Source of the DNA: Dryococelus australis
Taxonomy: Eukaryota; Arthropoda; Insecta; Phasmatodea; Phasmatidae
Assembly (NCBI GenBank): GCA_029891345.1
Contig: CM056999.1
Location: forward strand, 32,050,418-32,114,417
Length of the DNA: 64,000 nt
Direction: 5' to 3'
Shown: one piece after another, positions 1 to 12,900 of the stretch
Numbering within the stretch: position 1 is the first letter of the stretch
Layout of the letters: every line of letters begins with the position of its first letter
Position numbers and translations under genes: made by a program
The notes under the pieces: generated by a model
The model's database searches: none
What the model saw: the letters and a program-made list of their open reading frames with translations, nothing else
What the model was told of the DNA's origin: nothing

Positions 1-696
1 GTCTGCGTGCCGTATTATTGGCAGCAGATCTGTACGAGAATACAAGATGTAGTCTCATCAACGAGCGTGTCTCCCAAATGCAAGGACTACCCACATTGGA
101 AGCTTATGTTTTCTTTCGTGCACCGTGCAGACATTGAAGCCACGCCCTGTGCAAAGTCCTGTCTAGATGACACATAAGCTGAAAGGGTTAAGAAAGGAAG
201 GCTGGATTACTGTAATCGTGATTGCTGCAGTTCGCAACGTAAGGTTGTTGAAGAACAAAGTGCTCTAGTGAGGTGCGCATTAACCGATTTGTGTGCTGCC
301 ACAGTGAACTCGCGATAAACACGTGGCTCGGACAAGGGCCAGCTCATGGTTTACGTGAATATGCGCTCTGGCATATTGAATGTTAGTACAATTTCATAAA
401 GCTGTGTATATTCACTGACATTTTTACGGGAATGTACAGTTAACATACGGTAAAGTGATCCAAAATAAAGGAAAACGCAACTTGGCTCCTTAAATGCAAA
501 ATACGCAATTACTCGGTATTCGCTGTATCTTCGAGTTTCCGAAACGAACCACGCAGAGACAGCCAGAATTTTTCTTCGACACTGTGACCAGAAAATTATC
601 GTTTCTGTGGCTATTAGAATACCCACACCACATAGACCTATTCATTCAAACATCGGACAGAGGAACATTACTAGAACTTGGAATAAATTAGATATG
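1..696. other. unassigned non-coding DNA
   Basis: No protein family, RNA gene or repeat recognised on either strand. The open frames present are short and overlap each other on both strands, as expected by chance. Confidence 0.5.
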
Positions 697-713
697 CCAC
701 ACACACACGCACG

Positions 714-767
<54 letters not shown>
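697..767. repeat. (CA)n microsatellite
   Basis: About 71 bases of almost uninterrupted CA dinucleotide, with a few CG interruptions near 708-722. It makes spurious His-Thr (+) and Cys-Val (-) frames that should not be read as genes. Confidence 0.97.
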
Positions 768-768
<1 letters not shown>

Positions 769-1570
769 CATTCCATACCTGATTTGATGTTCAATGTAAG
801 TTGTAGGCGCGTGGTAATAATCCTTGCCTCCAGATCTAGCGATTTCTATTCGAATATCGCGCCGGGAAAAATATTTACATGTTTTAATTTTTTTTCTATA
901 CACAGCAAAACACCCAGATAAGGAAAACAGAATATTTTTTGTAATTCCGAAAAAGTTGCAAACTTTACGGAGAGGTACCATAAAATTCACGGAAAGTTTC
1001 GTGAAATTTACGGAAGTTCAGCCACTCGTACATTATTGTACGGAGGGTTCTGAAGAATAAGCCCCTCGTCCATTATTTTACGGAGATATCTGAAAAAAAA
1101 ATTACCACCGCTTTGCAGTAAAATTATGAATTTTGAAAACAGTGTACATTTAGTACACATTACGAATGTAATCTCAGATCTATTGCGAAACTGAATACAA
1201 ACGAATAGTATATCACTGTTTGATAACATTATTTGGGCAGCACTGTTTGCGACTGTTGGCGAATCGCGAGCCAATCATGCGGAGGTGTGCAGAAGACGAA
1301 AATCAGGGAACGGTATCATAATTGCAAGGTTCGGTTCGCAGTGTCTTAGTTTACCTGAACTAAAATAACCTGAGTATTACGTAGTACTCCGTGGGCTGTA
1401 ATGGGGAATATGGCACTGAGTGAGACGTGAGCGGTACATTAAGCACGGGTTAACTGACGCGCTCGACAGCCTGCAACTAACTTGAACTTGTGAGGGATAT
1501 TCGCGAGCTAGTGCCGTGGGCGTGCACGCGGCTTCATATCCTTGAACTGGCGCGCAGCATGTCGCCTAGA
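768..1570. other. unassigned non-coding DNA
   Basis: No gene recognised. Around 1,023-1,095 a stretch of about 40 bases, recognisable by CGTMCATTATT-TACGGAG, occurs twice in tandem with divergence. Otherwise nothing is visible. Confidence 0.45.
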
Positions 1571-1853
1571 CCTATACGCTATAAGTGGACACTTTTAAAG
1601 GCCCTCCCAACAGGCATTAATCATATACATAAATATATATTTATTAATATAATTATATATATATGAGTGTGTATGCCTGTGTGCTTTATTGCAAACTCAG
1701 ACGTTTACTTTTGAGAGTGGTGGAATGTGTATACCTTATTGATTCGTCATATCGCAAACAATGTAGACATTAAAACGTGGCGGGATGAAAGGAAAAATTT
1801 AGCAGGGCCTTAAAAAGCGTTCACTTTACCGTGAAGACACTATAGGAACATAT
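1571..1853. mobile_element. diverged MITE, same family as the copy at 21.0 kb
   Basis: The right end, read on the minus strand, starts TATAGTGTCTTCACGGTAAA and continues through AGTGAACGCTTTTT. This matches the termini of the clear MITE at 21,029-21,259. The left end keeps the inner part of the same inverted repeat (ACACTTTTAAAGGCCCT against AGGGCCTTAAAAAGCG at 1,804-1,820) but has lost or scrambled the outermost bases. It has no coding capacity, so it was mobilised in trans, probably by a Tc1/mariner-type transposase given the TA target of its relative. Confidence 0.6.
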
Positions 1854-3120
1854 CTTCCAGTTTTATTTCTTGAGAGGTTAATGGGAATTTTAATTCGGGT
1901 GCCTTAAAAATTTCCCCGAAATGGTTCGTGGTATTTCTGACATACTGGAATTAACCATTTAAGTTACCCCACCGTCAGAAACATACGTCTTAGTGCAAAT
2001 ACTGACTGGAATACGTATTGTAACTTTTATAGAGCTCTCTAACGATTCAGTATTGTCTAACATGCTTGGGACAACAGTAAACTCTCTCTACAAATGAACC
2101 AAGTTAAAAGTAAGACAATATAGCATATTGATGAGTAATTATCTTCTATCAGTATCAATTAAAGAATTATATAGTAATGTGGTATAGGCTTAAGGATGTA
2201 AAACAAAAGAGTGAAATTAAAGAGATGCAAAATGAAATCGTGATTTTCATTTCAGTGTATGGCTTTAATTTTACACCCCGGCATACTTATTGTTTGAGTT
2301 AAATGATAGTTTTAATAAGTGAAACAAATTACTGATCCCTGTTAAACATTTCACGCTTGTCTGTTTGGAAAGAATGATTTGGTTTTGTCAACAGCTAACA
2401 CTCCTCAATTTTCAACACACAAAGTCAAACTATTTGTCGCGTTTGAGGCAAAGAAATGAATTAGCGTGTAGTGCTCTAGTCACGATGTATGTAATTTCGA
2501 GATATTTAACGGCGATGTAAGTCTCATTTCATTTGGCTATCTTAGTTTTGCATGTATCTAATCACTTTTGCCTTGAGAGACAGTAATCTGTTAAGACCAT
2601 TATCAGTTTTTTGGGGAAGGAGGGGGCTCTGAAATAATGCTTCAGAAGTGCATGATATGTGCGTTGATTTTGAGAATCAATAGATTAACAATATATTATT
2701 ATCTAAGTGCGTAGAGAACTTATTTCATGCACTCTGAAAGGCAGTTCATGAGTTCATGCACCAGGTAGAAGGTGCCTGAAGTTTATTTTCTAGTAGATCT
2801 GTTGTTAAACTCGAGTAACGATTTGCGTTTTTAGGCTTCATGGTGTGACGATTGTATACAAGTAGTTTGATTTTAGTTGTATTAGTCAAAAGTTGCTAGC
2901 CCTGTGTGCGCGAGCTATAGTATTTACTAAGCTATTTGTAATTTTAATTCATATTTTTGTATAAACTTTTATTTTGGTTATATATTTTACTATGGCGTAA
3001 TATTGTATGATCGTGGTCACGTAATTGTTATTGGTTTTATATCTCAGCTACTTGTTATAATAACGTTTGCATTTATAATTATACTCTGTCTAGCTTAGCG
3101 TGACTATAGATACTCTTTGC
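1854..3120. other. unassigned AT-rich DNA
   Basis: AT-rich sequence with no recognisable gene, RNA or repeat on either strand. Confidence 0.45.
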
Positions 3121-3810
3121 CTTTTAGTGTGTGTTTTGCGTGATCGCCGCGAGTAGCGCGCGGATGACGGCCTTGCCTTGGGGTAGGTCGCGGTCAGAAG
3201 TCGTTGGCCGACTTGCCAAGGTGAAGCGTGGTGTTACTCGCGAAATCAACTGTTATACTGCTCGTGATATGGCGGAAGGCAAGAGTACAATGTGCCCGCC
3301 GAGTAACTGTGGTACGGTGGTAAAGACGTCAGTGCGTTGTTGAGCCTAAGTTTGTTACGTTATCGCACCGTATGTCAAAGTAAGCCTCCGCGGACTTCGC
3401 AGTAATTTTTCTGTGCTTTTCCGCAGCATTCGTTACAGCAAAAGTTTGAATTATCAAGTCATGTTCGTAACTGTTCTGTGTGCGTGAGTGAAGTACGGGA
3501 ACGAAGGCAAGTCATTTGTTTGTCTGCATAAACGTGCAGAGTTTTTTTTTTGGAGAATTTCCTTTGCTACGCCGTGTGGCGTGCGTTCGTCGGCCATGCA
3601 GACGGTCCCATTTGGATGGAGTTCTACGGCGGGCTGGAAGGCTTGACGTGATTGGAGCTGCTAAAGACGTCGTTCGTTTCACGTGTATGACAGGAGGTTT
3701 ACATACACGTTTTCGTCGGCCAGCTGTAAATAAAGTACTGTGTCAACTAATGTATTTCCCGAGAATATCGCGGGCGTTAACGTCTGAAATGTTCCGCGAT
3801 TTTGACTGAG
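3121..3810. other. GC-richer segment leading into the 45-bp array
   Basis: Composition shifts to GC- and CpG-rich compared with the preceding 1.3 kb. Two modest plus-strand open frames lie here (3,131-3,343 and 3,516-3,809). Neither resembles a family I know. The last ends in the TGA immediately before the first repeat unit. This could be a unique flank, an old exon or the edge of a larger repeat. Confidence 0.35.
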
Positions 3811-5155
3811 ATGGTTCATTCGCACTGCCTACGACCGGCGACTATTTTGACTGATATGGTTATTTCGCACTGCCTACGACCGGCGACTATTTTGACTGAT
3901 ATGGTTAATTCGCACTGCCTACGACCGGCGACTATTTTGACTGATATGGTTCATTCGCACTGCCTACGACCGGCGACTATTTTGACTGACATGGTTCATT
4001 CGCACTGCCTACGACCGGCGACTATTTTGACTGACATGGTTCATTCGCACTGCCTACGACCGGCGACTACTTTGACTGATATGGTTCATTCTCACTGCCT
4101 ACGACCGGCGACTATTTTGACTGATATGGTTCATTCGCACTGCCTACGACCGGCGACTATTTTGACAGATATGGTTCATTCGCACTGCCTACGACCGGCG
4201 ACTACTTTGACTGACATGGTTCATTCGCACTGCCTACGACCGGCGACTATTTTGACTGACATGGTTCATTCGCACTGCCTACGACCGGCGACTATTTTGA
4301 CTGACATGGTTCATTCGCACTGCCTACGACCGGCGACTATTTTGACTGATATGGTTCATTCGCACTGCATACGACCGGCGACCATTTCGACTGATATGGT
4401 TCATTCGCACTGCCTACGACCGGCGACTATTTTGACTGACATGGTTCATTCGCACTGCCTACGACCGGCGACTATTTTGACTGACATGGTTCATTCGCAC
4501 TGCCTACGACCGGCGACTATTTTGACTGATATGGTTCATTCGCACTGCCTACGACCGGCGACTATTTTGACAGATATGGTTCATTCGCACTGCCTACGAC
4601 CGGCGACTACTTTGACTGACATGGTTCATTCGCACTGCCTACGACCGGCGACTATTTTGACTGACATGGTTCATTCGCACTGCCTACGACCGGCGACTAT
4701 TTTGACTGACATGGTTCATTCGCACTGCCTACGACCGGCGACTATTTTGACTGATATGGTTCATTCGCACTGCATACGACCGGCGACCATTTCGACTGAT
4801 ATGGTTCATTCGCACTGCCTACGACCGGCGACTATTTTGACTGACATGGTTCATTCGCACTGCCTACGACCGGCGACTATTTTGACTGACATGGTTCATT
4901 CGCACTGCCTACGACCGGCGACTATTTTGACTGATATGGTTCATTCGCACTGCCTACGACCGGCGACTATTTTGACAGATATGGTTCATTCGCACTGCCT
5001 ACGACCGGCGACTACTTTGACTGACATGGTTCATTCGCACTGCCTACGACCGGCGACTATTTTGACTGACATGGTTCATTCGCACTGCCTACGACCGGCG
5101 ACTATTTTGACTGACATGGTTCATTCGCACTGCCTACGACCGGCGACTATTTTTT
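3811..5155 (+). repeat. 45-bp minisatellite, ~30 units, with 405-bp higher-order repeat
   Basis: 29 full units and one partial unit of a 45-bp sequence beginning ATGGTT and containing CTACGACCGGCGACT. Each unit starts with ATG, and one frame is open throughout, encoding MVHSHCLRPATILTD repeatedly to a stop at 5,178. The two other plus frames and all three minus frames close within a unit. Variants recur every nine units: GACAGAT at 4,166, 4,571 and 4,976; TGCATACG at 4,366 and 4,771; ACTACTTTG at 4,201, 4,606 and 5,011. The spacing is always 405 bp, so the array grew by copying nine-unit blocks. Units 2 and 3 differ near the left edge (GTTATT, GTTAAT). I regard it as satellite DNA; translation is possible but unproven. 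Confidence 0.97.
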
Positions 5156-7838
5156 GTAGGTGCGAATTATGTATTTGAAATTAAGTTTTATCTTTCGGCA
5201 CTAGTGCATGATTTGTACACTTTTTTTTATAGTGCCATATATTAATTGCCAAGTGATAAAGGCCAATGTTCGCCATTTTTAAAGTGACGTCACAGCACTG
5301 CACGAAAAATATTTCCAGTGATTGGTAATAAATGAGTAGCAGTGTAGTCTGCGGTGAGTGTCAATTAGTAGTGTCGCTTACCCTGCATACACTTCATTTA
5401 AAATTAGCTCACAAAGTAATGAATGCGTTTTCACACGAACATGAGTGCATTAAGGTTTATATATTTTGCCTAATTAAATTCATAGGGTTGAACAGTAACA
5501 AGGGGTCCTTGAAGACGAGCATTGCTTGTTCCTTGAACTATAGTAATTGTTCTGAGGGGATAATTGCGAGTGAGGTATTGTTAACGCACTTGAGCCCATA
5601 AGGGACAAGGGTGACTCGATGGGAAATATAAATATATATTGAGGCACGATAACTCCTCATACACAGTCTTTCGTGTAAGGTAAGCTACGCAGTCTTGCTT
5701 GTAAAGTAAGTGACAATATTTTTTCCTCTATGAAATTCGCGGACTGGCGTGTTAAACCCAAAAGTTGGAAAAGGAAATTAATCAGTTATAATTTTTTCTT
5801 TTATAATTTTCACATACGAACTTATTAAAATAATTTAAAAATTGCAGTTATAACATTTGTGTCTAAATTACAACTTAATTGAGGATTATACGAAAATTAA
5901 TTACTGCTGTTTTAAATGAAGTAGTCTCAGTTTCCCGAATGTCTTCTTACCCGCAGGGCTGCACGAATATGCCGGTAGCATAAGAAGCAGGCGCTTTGCC
6001 TATATCCCAGTGAAGAGTTTTAGACTCTACTGCTGTGCAGGCAGATCTACTCTCAGAATAAATACTTGCAACTGAGATGACTAATTTCTGTGTATTTGAA
6101 TGAATAAATACTTTGTGGAGATCCCTGCTTCTTGTGATTTTATTGTTCTAACTTCAGAGAGCCTGTGAACATCTTGTTTTTCGACGTTGTGTGTGCACCA
6201 CCTAATCGTGTGTTAAAGAAATCAACAACGTATCAATGAGCTCTTTCGAATAAGAGTCAATAACACTACAGATAACAGTTTTTCAGCCTGGAGTTAGTTT
6301 GTGTGTTACTTTCCATTCCTTCAATAAGCTTGACAACTTGTGCGAACAGTCTAATAATCTTTTTGTTGTGCAGCCGTACTCGGTGATATACATTTTTGTG
6401 CACCAGCACAACAAATCCAGTGTTTGAGCTTTCACAAGAAGAATGTTTGTGTACGTAAAGTTTGTAAGCCGCCCATTCAGTAACACGCATCAAACATTGG
6501 AATGATAATAATTAATAGTATAGTGAATTACAATATTAAACAGTTACACAGGTACATGCAGGGCGCATGCCCTCTAGTTTTTGTAATGCTGCATAAATTA
6601 AACATTGCCAACATTCTTGATATTAACTCGTTCAAGGAAATAAAGGTGATTACCGATTCGTTGGCGGTTTGGCTAGTAAAGACAGAGTGTAAGGATCGTT
6701 TAAGTGCGTATATGTTTGTGGGATAATCGTGGAAATTTTATAATTCTCGCTAACTTGTGCCAAGGCGAACGTTGATACATTAATTTTTCTTCAGAAAACA
6801 GTAATAGGAAACTGACATAGCAATAATAGCCTAGCACGCATGCTTGGAACATGCATGCAAGTTGATGTCAATTTCGATCGTGAGTAGATTTCTCTTCCAT
6901 TTGTTTATCTTGAACCCACTTCAATTAAAAAATATTGTCTTCAGATAATATAATTGGTGTCATCCCTGTCTTAAAGATTTCTATATTTTTCTGTAGTGAG
7001 TAATATCTTACTAAAGAAATAATTTGTTTGTAGATACTTACGTGTCAGTAATTAATACATATATATTATCATTTACTTTTTATATTTCTATTACAATATA
7101 AAAATATATAGTAAACTTCTTGATAAATGGTATGTTTACCGTGCGTAACAAAAACATTTTCATCAAATGGTACTTGAGATATTCAACATCGGGTGCCTTT
7201 TTGCTGCGGTAGCAGGACTGCTAAATGAAACTCCACGTTTTAAATTATTATGTAAGAAAAGTGAAGGAGTCTCTGAAGTGTACTCACATTATTCGTAAAG
7301 AAAAATATATTTTTTAAGACGTAGAGGTGTCATTATATTTCAATAATTACGGGTATATATTTCCATCCACGAAGATAATAATAATAACATGAGGAAACTA
7401 TTTTAAATCTGTTTTAATTACGATAATATTGGAGGTTTGAAACAATAGTATTGCGTTCATTGGGATATATACATATATGGTTCAATGATAGATATTTGTA
7501 CGTTTAACTTCATAAATTATATAAATTATGGTTTCTATATACGCTATAATATAGGCATTGGCAACAGCACAAAGATTACTTATATATTTATAAATTGAAC
7601 TGCTAAATACCTTGGTTCATTTGACATGGATTTGTGAGTAATATGATTGCACATTTGTATGCGTCACTTCGTTGGTTACACTTCTGCTGAGAGCTCTCAT
7701 TTGCAAAACATTATTCTCTTTGTAATTTGATATCCTGTATTTACTGAGACCATTGCGACCGCTAGATTATTAATTCACTGATTCCCTTCGTACGTTTTGG
7801 TCAACTGTTACAGTGATGTACTTTTATTTATGTCATCT
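5156..7838. other. unassigned AT-rich DNA
   Basis: No gene, RNA or mobile element recognised. Open frames at 5,332-5,601 and 6,266-6,493 are short, of ordinary composition and match nothing I know. Confidence 0.45.
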
Positions 7839-8120
7839 CCGAACGACATATCGACGCACAATATTTCCCGGTGTGTTTGAAAGGTTAATAGTGATTACAT
7901 TAAAGGAATTACAATCACTGTGATACCTCAGCCCGAACGACATATCGACGCACAATATTTCCCGGCGTGTTTGAAAGGTTAATAGTGACTACATCAAAGG
8001 AATTACAACCACTGTGATACCTCAGCCCGAACGACATATCGACGCACAATATTTCCCGGTGTGTTTGAAAGGTTAATAGTGACTACATTAAAGGAATTAC
8101 AATCACTGTGATACCTCAGC
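7839..8120. repeat. 94-bp tandem triplication
   Basis: Three head-to-tail copies of a 94-bp unit. GAACGACATATCGACGCACA starts at 7,841, 7,935 and 8,029, and each copy ends near GTGATACCTCAG. Copies differ by only a few transitions, so the amplification is fairly recent. There is no coding capacity. Confidence 0.95.
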
Positions 8121-10299
8121 AAGGAATGTTGTAAAAATCCAGAAAAACAAATAGACTTTTACTGTAAGTACTTGTGAATCCAATGTCCCAGCGTTGAACG
8201 GGTCGACTAGATTGGCTCCAAGTACGTGCCGTACCTCCAGATGGCGTAGTTGTCGGCACTTCCGTTCAGGATAGCGCCCATTACGCCCGATGCATCCCGA
8301 AGTTCCCCCTCGCCGAGCGCAGCCAGGCATCTTGATTGCGTCAATCAGGTATCAACGTGGTGATCATGGCCAGGCTGTTGCGGCGGAATTGCACTGGGGG
8401 AAGGGTTCACGCAGCAATACGCACAGTCGTGTACCCCTGCCGCACATGCAGCCCGCACTACACCAGAGTAATGCAAGGTTGCTGCTCGGCGGGGGCTAGG
8501 GGTAATTAGTGGCGGCAAGATGGATGATATCGCGCGCATAATGAGCGTCGCGCGAGTACACCTAGGCGTCTTGGAGTGTCTGTGTAGCCGCCTTGGGGAG
8601 TGCTTGAAATATCTCGCACCGACCTCGGGGCGTAATTAGTAACCGGTGTAAGCTGATACTCGTACAACTCGGCGAGCATTAATAGGAGTGCTGGGGCCGT
8701 TGTTCATCCTGGGACCGCCTCGGCATGAAAATGAGGAGCATCCCCACCCCCCGGCTCACTCCTCCTCCTCCCCGGAAACAACGAGTGCTCTGCCGCCGTT
8801 CCTGCATCACTCTTTGTGCTTTGTAATATGCCTCTAAATTATTAAATTTACGGTACGATAGAGCCGGGGAAACGGCAAATGCATGTTCGACAAGCAGGGA
8901 AGTTACTTAATTAGGCAGAACCAGCTACACAGAAAATGAACATACGCAAAATTTTTTTTAAAACATATTTTGTAACAGTGGATTTCATCTTGTTTTGGAA
9001 ATAAAATTGTGTAGTGTACCTATTTTATTTTCTCAAATGTAGGCAAGTTCAAATTTAAGGAGTGGTTTTTTTCAATGATATGCAAGATTGATTAATTTTG
9101 TTTTTAAAAAAATATAACATTATCGCCAGTTATTGTAGGAATCCTGCTTCAAGTGGTAACTAAAGCCTTTTCATGTTTTCTCCTTACGAAACTTGCACGT
9201 CATTGTAACGTTTTAAATTATTTTATGTTAAATAATTCAAATGGTTCTTACTCATTCAAGTTCTCTGAAATTACGATACCCATTACGGAGTTTTGCTATA
9301 AAATTTTTAGATTGGAGACCTTTAGGTGTATTCTGTGGCTGCTTTTAAGAGATTTTCCGTACGTAACAAAGGCGAAGCTGCTTAGGCAATGCTTGGAAAT
9401 ATTTCTATGTAGTCAGCTTTTTAGTCCTAGTACTAAATGAAGACTGTTCAGAAAGGTAATTTTAAAGGCACCTATGGAAGGGAGAGTGCGACTTGCGGCT
9501 TGGAACTTCATTTTTGGGGGATATAAAAGTTCAAATGTTACCAACCTCTCTCTTTGTTGACCACATTGTCGTTATTATTATGACGTGCGTTATCAAACAG
9601 TGGACAGAAGAAAGTATTTGTTAATCTTATTCACGACGGTAACGCGATAAATATTCCAATTCATTAATGTCACTGTTTTTTTCATAAATTAATCCCTTAG
9701 AGATGTCTTATAATATGACTAAAATATGCTCTATCTTCCAGCTCTTGAGATCAAAACATTATCAAACAGATACGGTTTCAAAAGGAGTTTCGTGAATTAC
9801 TTTTGAGCACATCCGATCAGACACTATTTCAGGAAGAAGCTTTGTTTGCAGCTATTCGCTATTTAGATATCCGTGTTCCATGGTTTGTTTGAACACGCCA
9901 GTGCATTTAAACACACCGCTTGTCATTCAAATTTCAACACCAAGAAGGACGCACCTGACGGACTCCACGTTAAGGAAATGCGTAGAGAATGGTGGTGGTT
10001 AATTATTGAGCAGAGTGGCAGAGCACACACACCAATGGCTATACTGATAAGCGGTATAAGTAGGGTAAGGGAGCTGCTGAGATGTAGTGAATTATGTGAC
10101 ACCAATATCCGTGAGCAAAAACGGAGAGAGCATAACGTGTCGAAGAACACGATAACCATACGAACAGGTATCGGCTTTTGAATGCGAGATAATTTCGGCA
10201 TATTGGGATTGCATATTACACTAACGGGAAAATTTATTCTCGCGTGGGAAGAAATGCAACCACAGAGAAGCGGATGAGACATCTATGGGATGAGCAAGA
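8121..10299. other. unassigned DNA with a GC-rich block
   Basis: 8,180-8,820 is GC-rich with many CpGs and could be a CpG-dense regulatory or old exonic segment. No conserved protein or splice structure is evident. The rest, to 10.3 kb, is AT-rich with only short open frames. The part just before the Tc1 fossil may hold a degraded N-terminal piece of that transposase but cannot be confirmed by eye. Confidence 0.35.
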
Positions 10300-10672
10300 A
10301 CGGGCTGAGCGAAGTGCAGGAAGCCATCTATCACATCAACGTGTGCGAGGACATCTGGTGGCAGCCTGGGACCCTGTACCAACAGGATAATGTGCGACCG
10401 CATGTCGCCTGACGGTTCACGGATGACCAAGTCATGCCTACGCACTTGGCCTACGCGTTTATCGGATCTCTCGTCCACCGAAAACATGAGAACTATGACG
10501 AGACGACGAACGGCCTGCCACTTGACACCCGCGGCTGCAAACAGACGAACTTTGGGCATGCATCGAAGCCGAATGGGCCGTAACACAGAAGGATATCCGA
10601 AGTCTCTTCCACTTGATGCAGCGTCGTGTAGCTGTGGTTATTGCCTCCCGTGGTGAAGTCACACAGTTCTGA
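10300..10672 (+). pseudogene. Tc1-family transposase, C-terminal fossil
   Basis: Remnant of a Tc1/mariner (IS630 superfamily) transposase, which cuts and pastes elements at TA sites. Around 10,380 the frame reads QQDNVRPHVA, the strongly conserved block containing the second catalytic aspartate of Tc1-type enzymes, followed by a stop. A second frame then reads WPTRLSDLSSTE, matching the usual WPA-SPDL-PIE block with the third acidic residue. A third frame, ending with a TGA at 10,670-10,672, reads WACIEAEWAVTQKDIRSL and then MQRRVAVVIASRGEVTQF, the usual C-terminus. Two frameshifts and one stop make it inactive. I do not see terminal repeats; the catalytic core N-terminal to QQDN is missing or too decayed to read. 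Confidence 0.85.
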
Positions 10673-11929
10673 CTTCCCCATGTTCTGTACGACACAGCGA
10701 GATGAAATAGTAATCAAGTCGTCTTTGTATGATAGGTGCTCTGTCCAATAAATCTGGCTGTGATAGCTCACGTTCTTGGTGTCGCAATTTTAATTTCCAG
10801 GTGTGTAGTGAGATAAACCACAAAACTAAACATGAGAAAACTCTAAACACAATGTTCGGGTTAAGAAATAGAATTTTTGTACTAACGGACAACTTGTGTG
10901 AAATTTACGGTAGCCACTAATGGCTACCCGTTTAATGTTCGCTTTATTTTGGGAAGTAGTACGAGCTTGGTTTTAGTTAAAGTTCTATAAATAAGTGTAG
11001 AGGCCTGGCGAAGAGATGGTTTTAGCAGAAGGATGTACTCACGAGAGACTTCGTCTCGGTCCATTTTGAAGGCTTCAAGTTCCAGGAACAGAAGTTGTAA
11101 GGATGTACATCTATACATATGCACTTACCTGATGTGCGTGGTGCAAACGACTGCACATCCGACTCTGCGTTGTGGTTCTCTAAAAGGCTTGGTGGTTCAG
11201 TTGCTAGTTTATATGTCTTCCCGCTTTGAAATTGATATGTGGGTGCTTGTGTTCGTAAACGAGTTGCAGAAAATAATTGAGCAGATTGACGCTTACCTGG
11301 TTGCCAGCCATTGAAAGCTGTCGACATATTCGGTTCCTTATTTCTGGCCATTGCATATCTTTGCATTGTTTGTAAAATTGAGTACTCATTTTGTAGTTTA
11401 CTTTTTCCGTTGCGTCAATTACGAAGCTTACAATTAATGAAATAAAAATTATAAAATCACCGCCTTTTTTGTTTTGCAACTTCACATGCGGAGTTCGCAT
11501 AAAACTATAGTTATTGTGTAAATTAAACAATAAGTATCACGTTTGAAATAACTATGTAGTTAAGAAAGTTGCTAAATTTTTCATGAAATATGTACTTAGC
11601 CTACATTCCGAGGGTAAGACATGCTTAAGAAATCGCTTTCCTGTATGTGTCTGCGTGTCTCTCTCTCTCATAAAATTTTTTTATCCCATGAAATGAATTC
11701 CATCAAACTCTGTGCACATACAGTTCTTTATAAGGACATCTGAATTTTATCGTTTTAAACCACGCTGGATGCTTATTTTCACAATAGTGGCCCTTCTAAA
11801 GGTTATGCCATACCTCAGCAATCACTTGACCTATTTAAACTAAATTTAGGTTGTTGAGAGTGCATCACGAAAGTATTGAATTTAGAGAAGAACATTACTA
11901 CTGGTCTGCCGTTTTGGAAGATAGTAAAC
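10673..11929. other. unassigned DNA
   Basis: The first ~100 bases may be the 3' tail of the Tc1 element. Beyond that I see only short overlapping frames. The stretch at 11,640-11,670 (a CTGCGTGTCTCTCTCT run) resembles the sequence that precedes the Helitron-associated repeat cluster near 57,460. Confidence 0.4.
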
Positions 11930-12323
11930 ATTACATGTAAAGTAGGGTTGTATGTTGTATCTTAGAAACTACTCAACTGATTTCTATCCAATCTGGTTTT
12001 AAGTTAATACTTGAGGCAGGCCATGTAAACATGTGCGTCTTAAATGGATATCCTAATATTTTATGTTTATTTAAGATTTCGTCCATACCGTTCGAATAAT
12101 TTCTAGCAGACGTGATATGATGAAATTACATATTACGAGCACCAATAATGGCTACAAATATCCTCTTTTGACCTCTATTTGAGAGATAGTGCCATATTAA
12201 AAATGTAATTTTTAAACCATATCTCGGGAACTCAGTCAATTCGTATCAAATTTGGGAATCATATAATATTAATATTGTTTAAGCGGGCCAGACCCTTATT
12301 TTCAAAATGGTGGTTATACATAC

Positions 12324-12379
<56 letters not shown>

Positions 12380-12900
12380 CACACACACACACACACACAC
12401 ACGAAATCATATAATAAATTTCAACTTAACTTTGTATGCTTGCAGTATATATTACATATATGAAATATGTATAAATAAAGCTACTCTTATCCGCCATTTG
12501 CATAGATAATGCCACATGAAAAAATTTAGTTTGTATGTCGTATCTTGTGAAACAATCAACCGGTTCCTACCTAATTTTGCAAACAAGTAGTTATATAGCA
12601 GGCCATGTAATATAATATACATTAAAGTGGTTAAACATTTGTTTTAAAAATGGCGTCCGTTGATATTTTAGCATAGCATACTTTATCTACGAAATTATTG
12701 AATAACAAATTACTACTTAAATTTCTATACTAACAGTATCTATTAGAGACATAAGATTTTTCTATTCAGTGCCTCCTTTCTCCGACATTTTGTAAGATAG
12801 CGCCACATAAATGAAGTTAATAGTTTTATTTATATCTCGGGAATCCATGAACAGAAATCCTCCAATTCAGGTGACAAATCGCACTTTTAGTGTATATTTT
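11930..12900 (+). repeat. diverged ~270-300-bp repeat, cluster A (4 units)
   Basis: Four diverged units follow one another. Each contains ordered phrases: CCGCCATTT-GTAAGATAG-GCCACATAAAA, then TATCTCGGGAA-C-CTCAACCGATT-TACCAAATTTG, then AGGCCATGTAAACAT, then CTTATTTTCAAAATGG. The TATCTC-type phrase is near 11,960, 12,222, 12,540 and 12,833. The second and third phrases are interrupted by the TA/CA microsatellite. The same units occur at 57.6-59.6 kb next to Helitron sequence and, reversed, at 23.6-24.2 kb, so this is a dispersed mobile repeat, probably carried by a Helitron. Confidence 0.7.
12325..12402. repeat. (TA)n(CA)n compound microsatellite
   Basis: About 51 bases of TA followed by about 27 bases of CA, inserted within cluster A of the dispersed repeat. 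Confidence 0.97.

Noticed and set aside
688-990. Cysteine-valine repeat frame
   Set aside because: Translation of the CA microsatellite.
3811-5155. CRISPR array
   Set aside because: Units are contiguous 45-bp repeats without spacers, in a eukaryotic context.
10459-10695. Minus-strand frames over the Tc1 fossil
   Set aside because: The plus strand carries the conserved transposase motifs; the minus frames are shadows.
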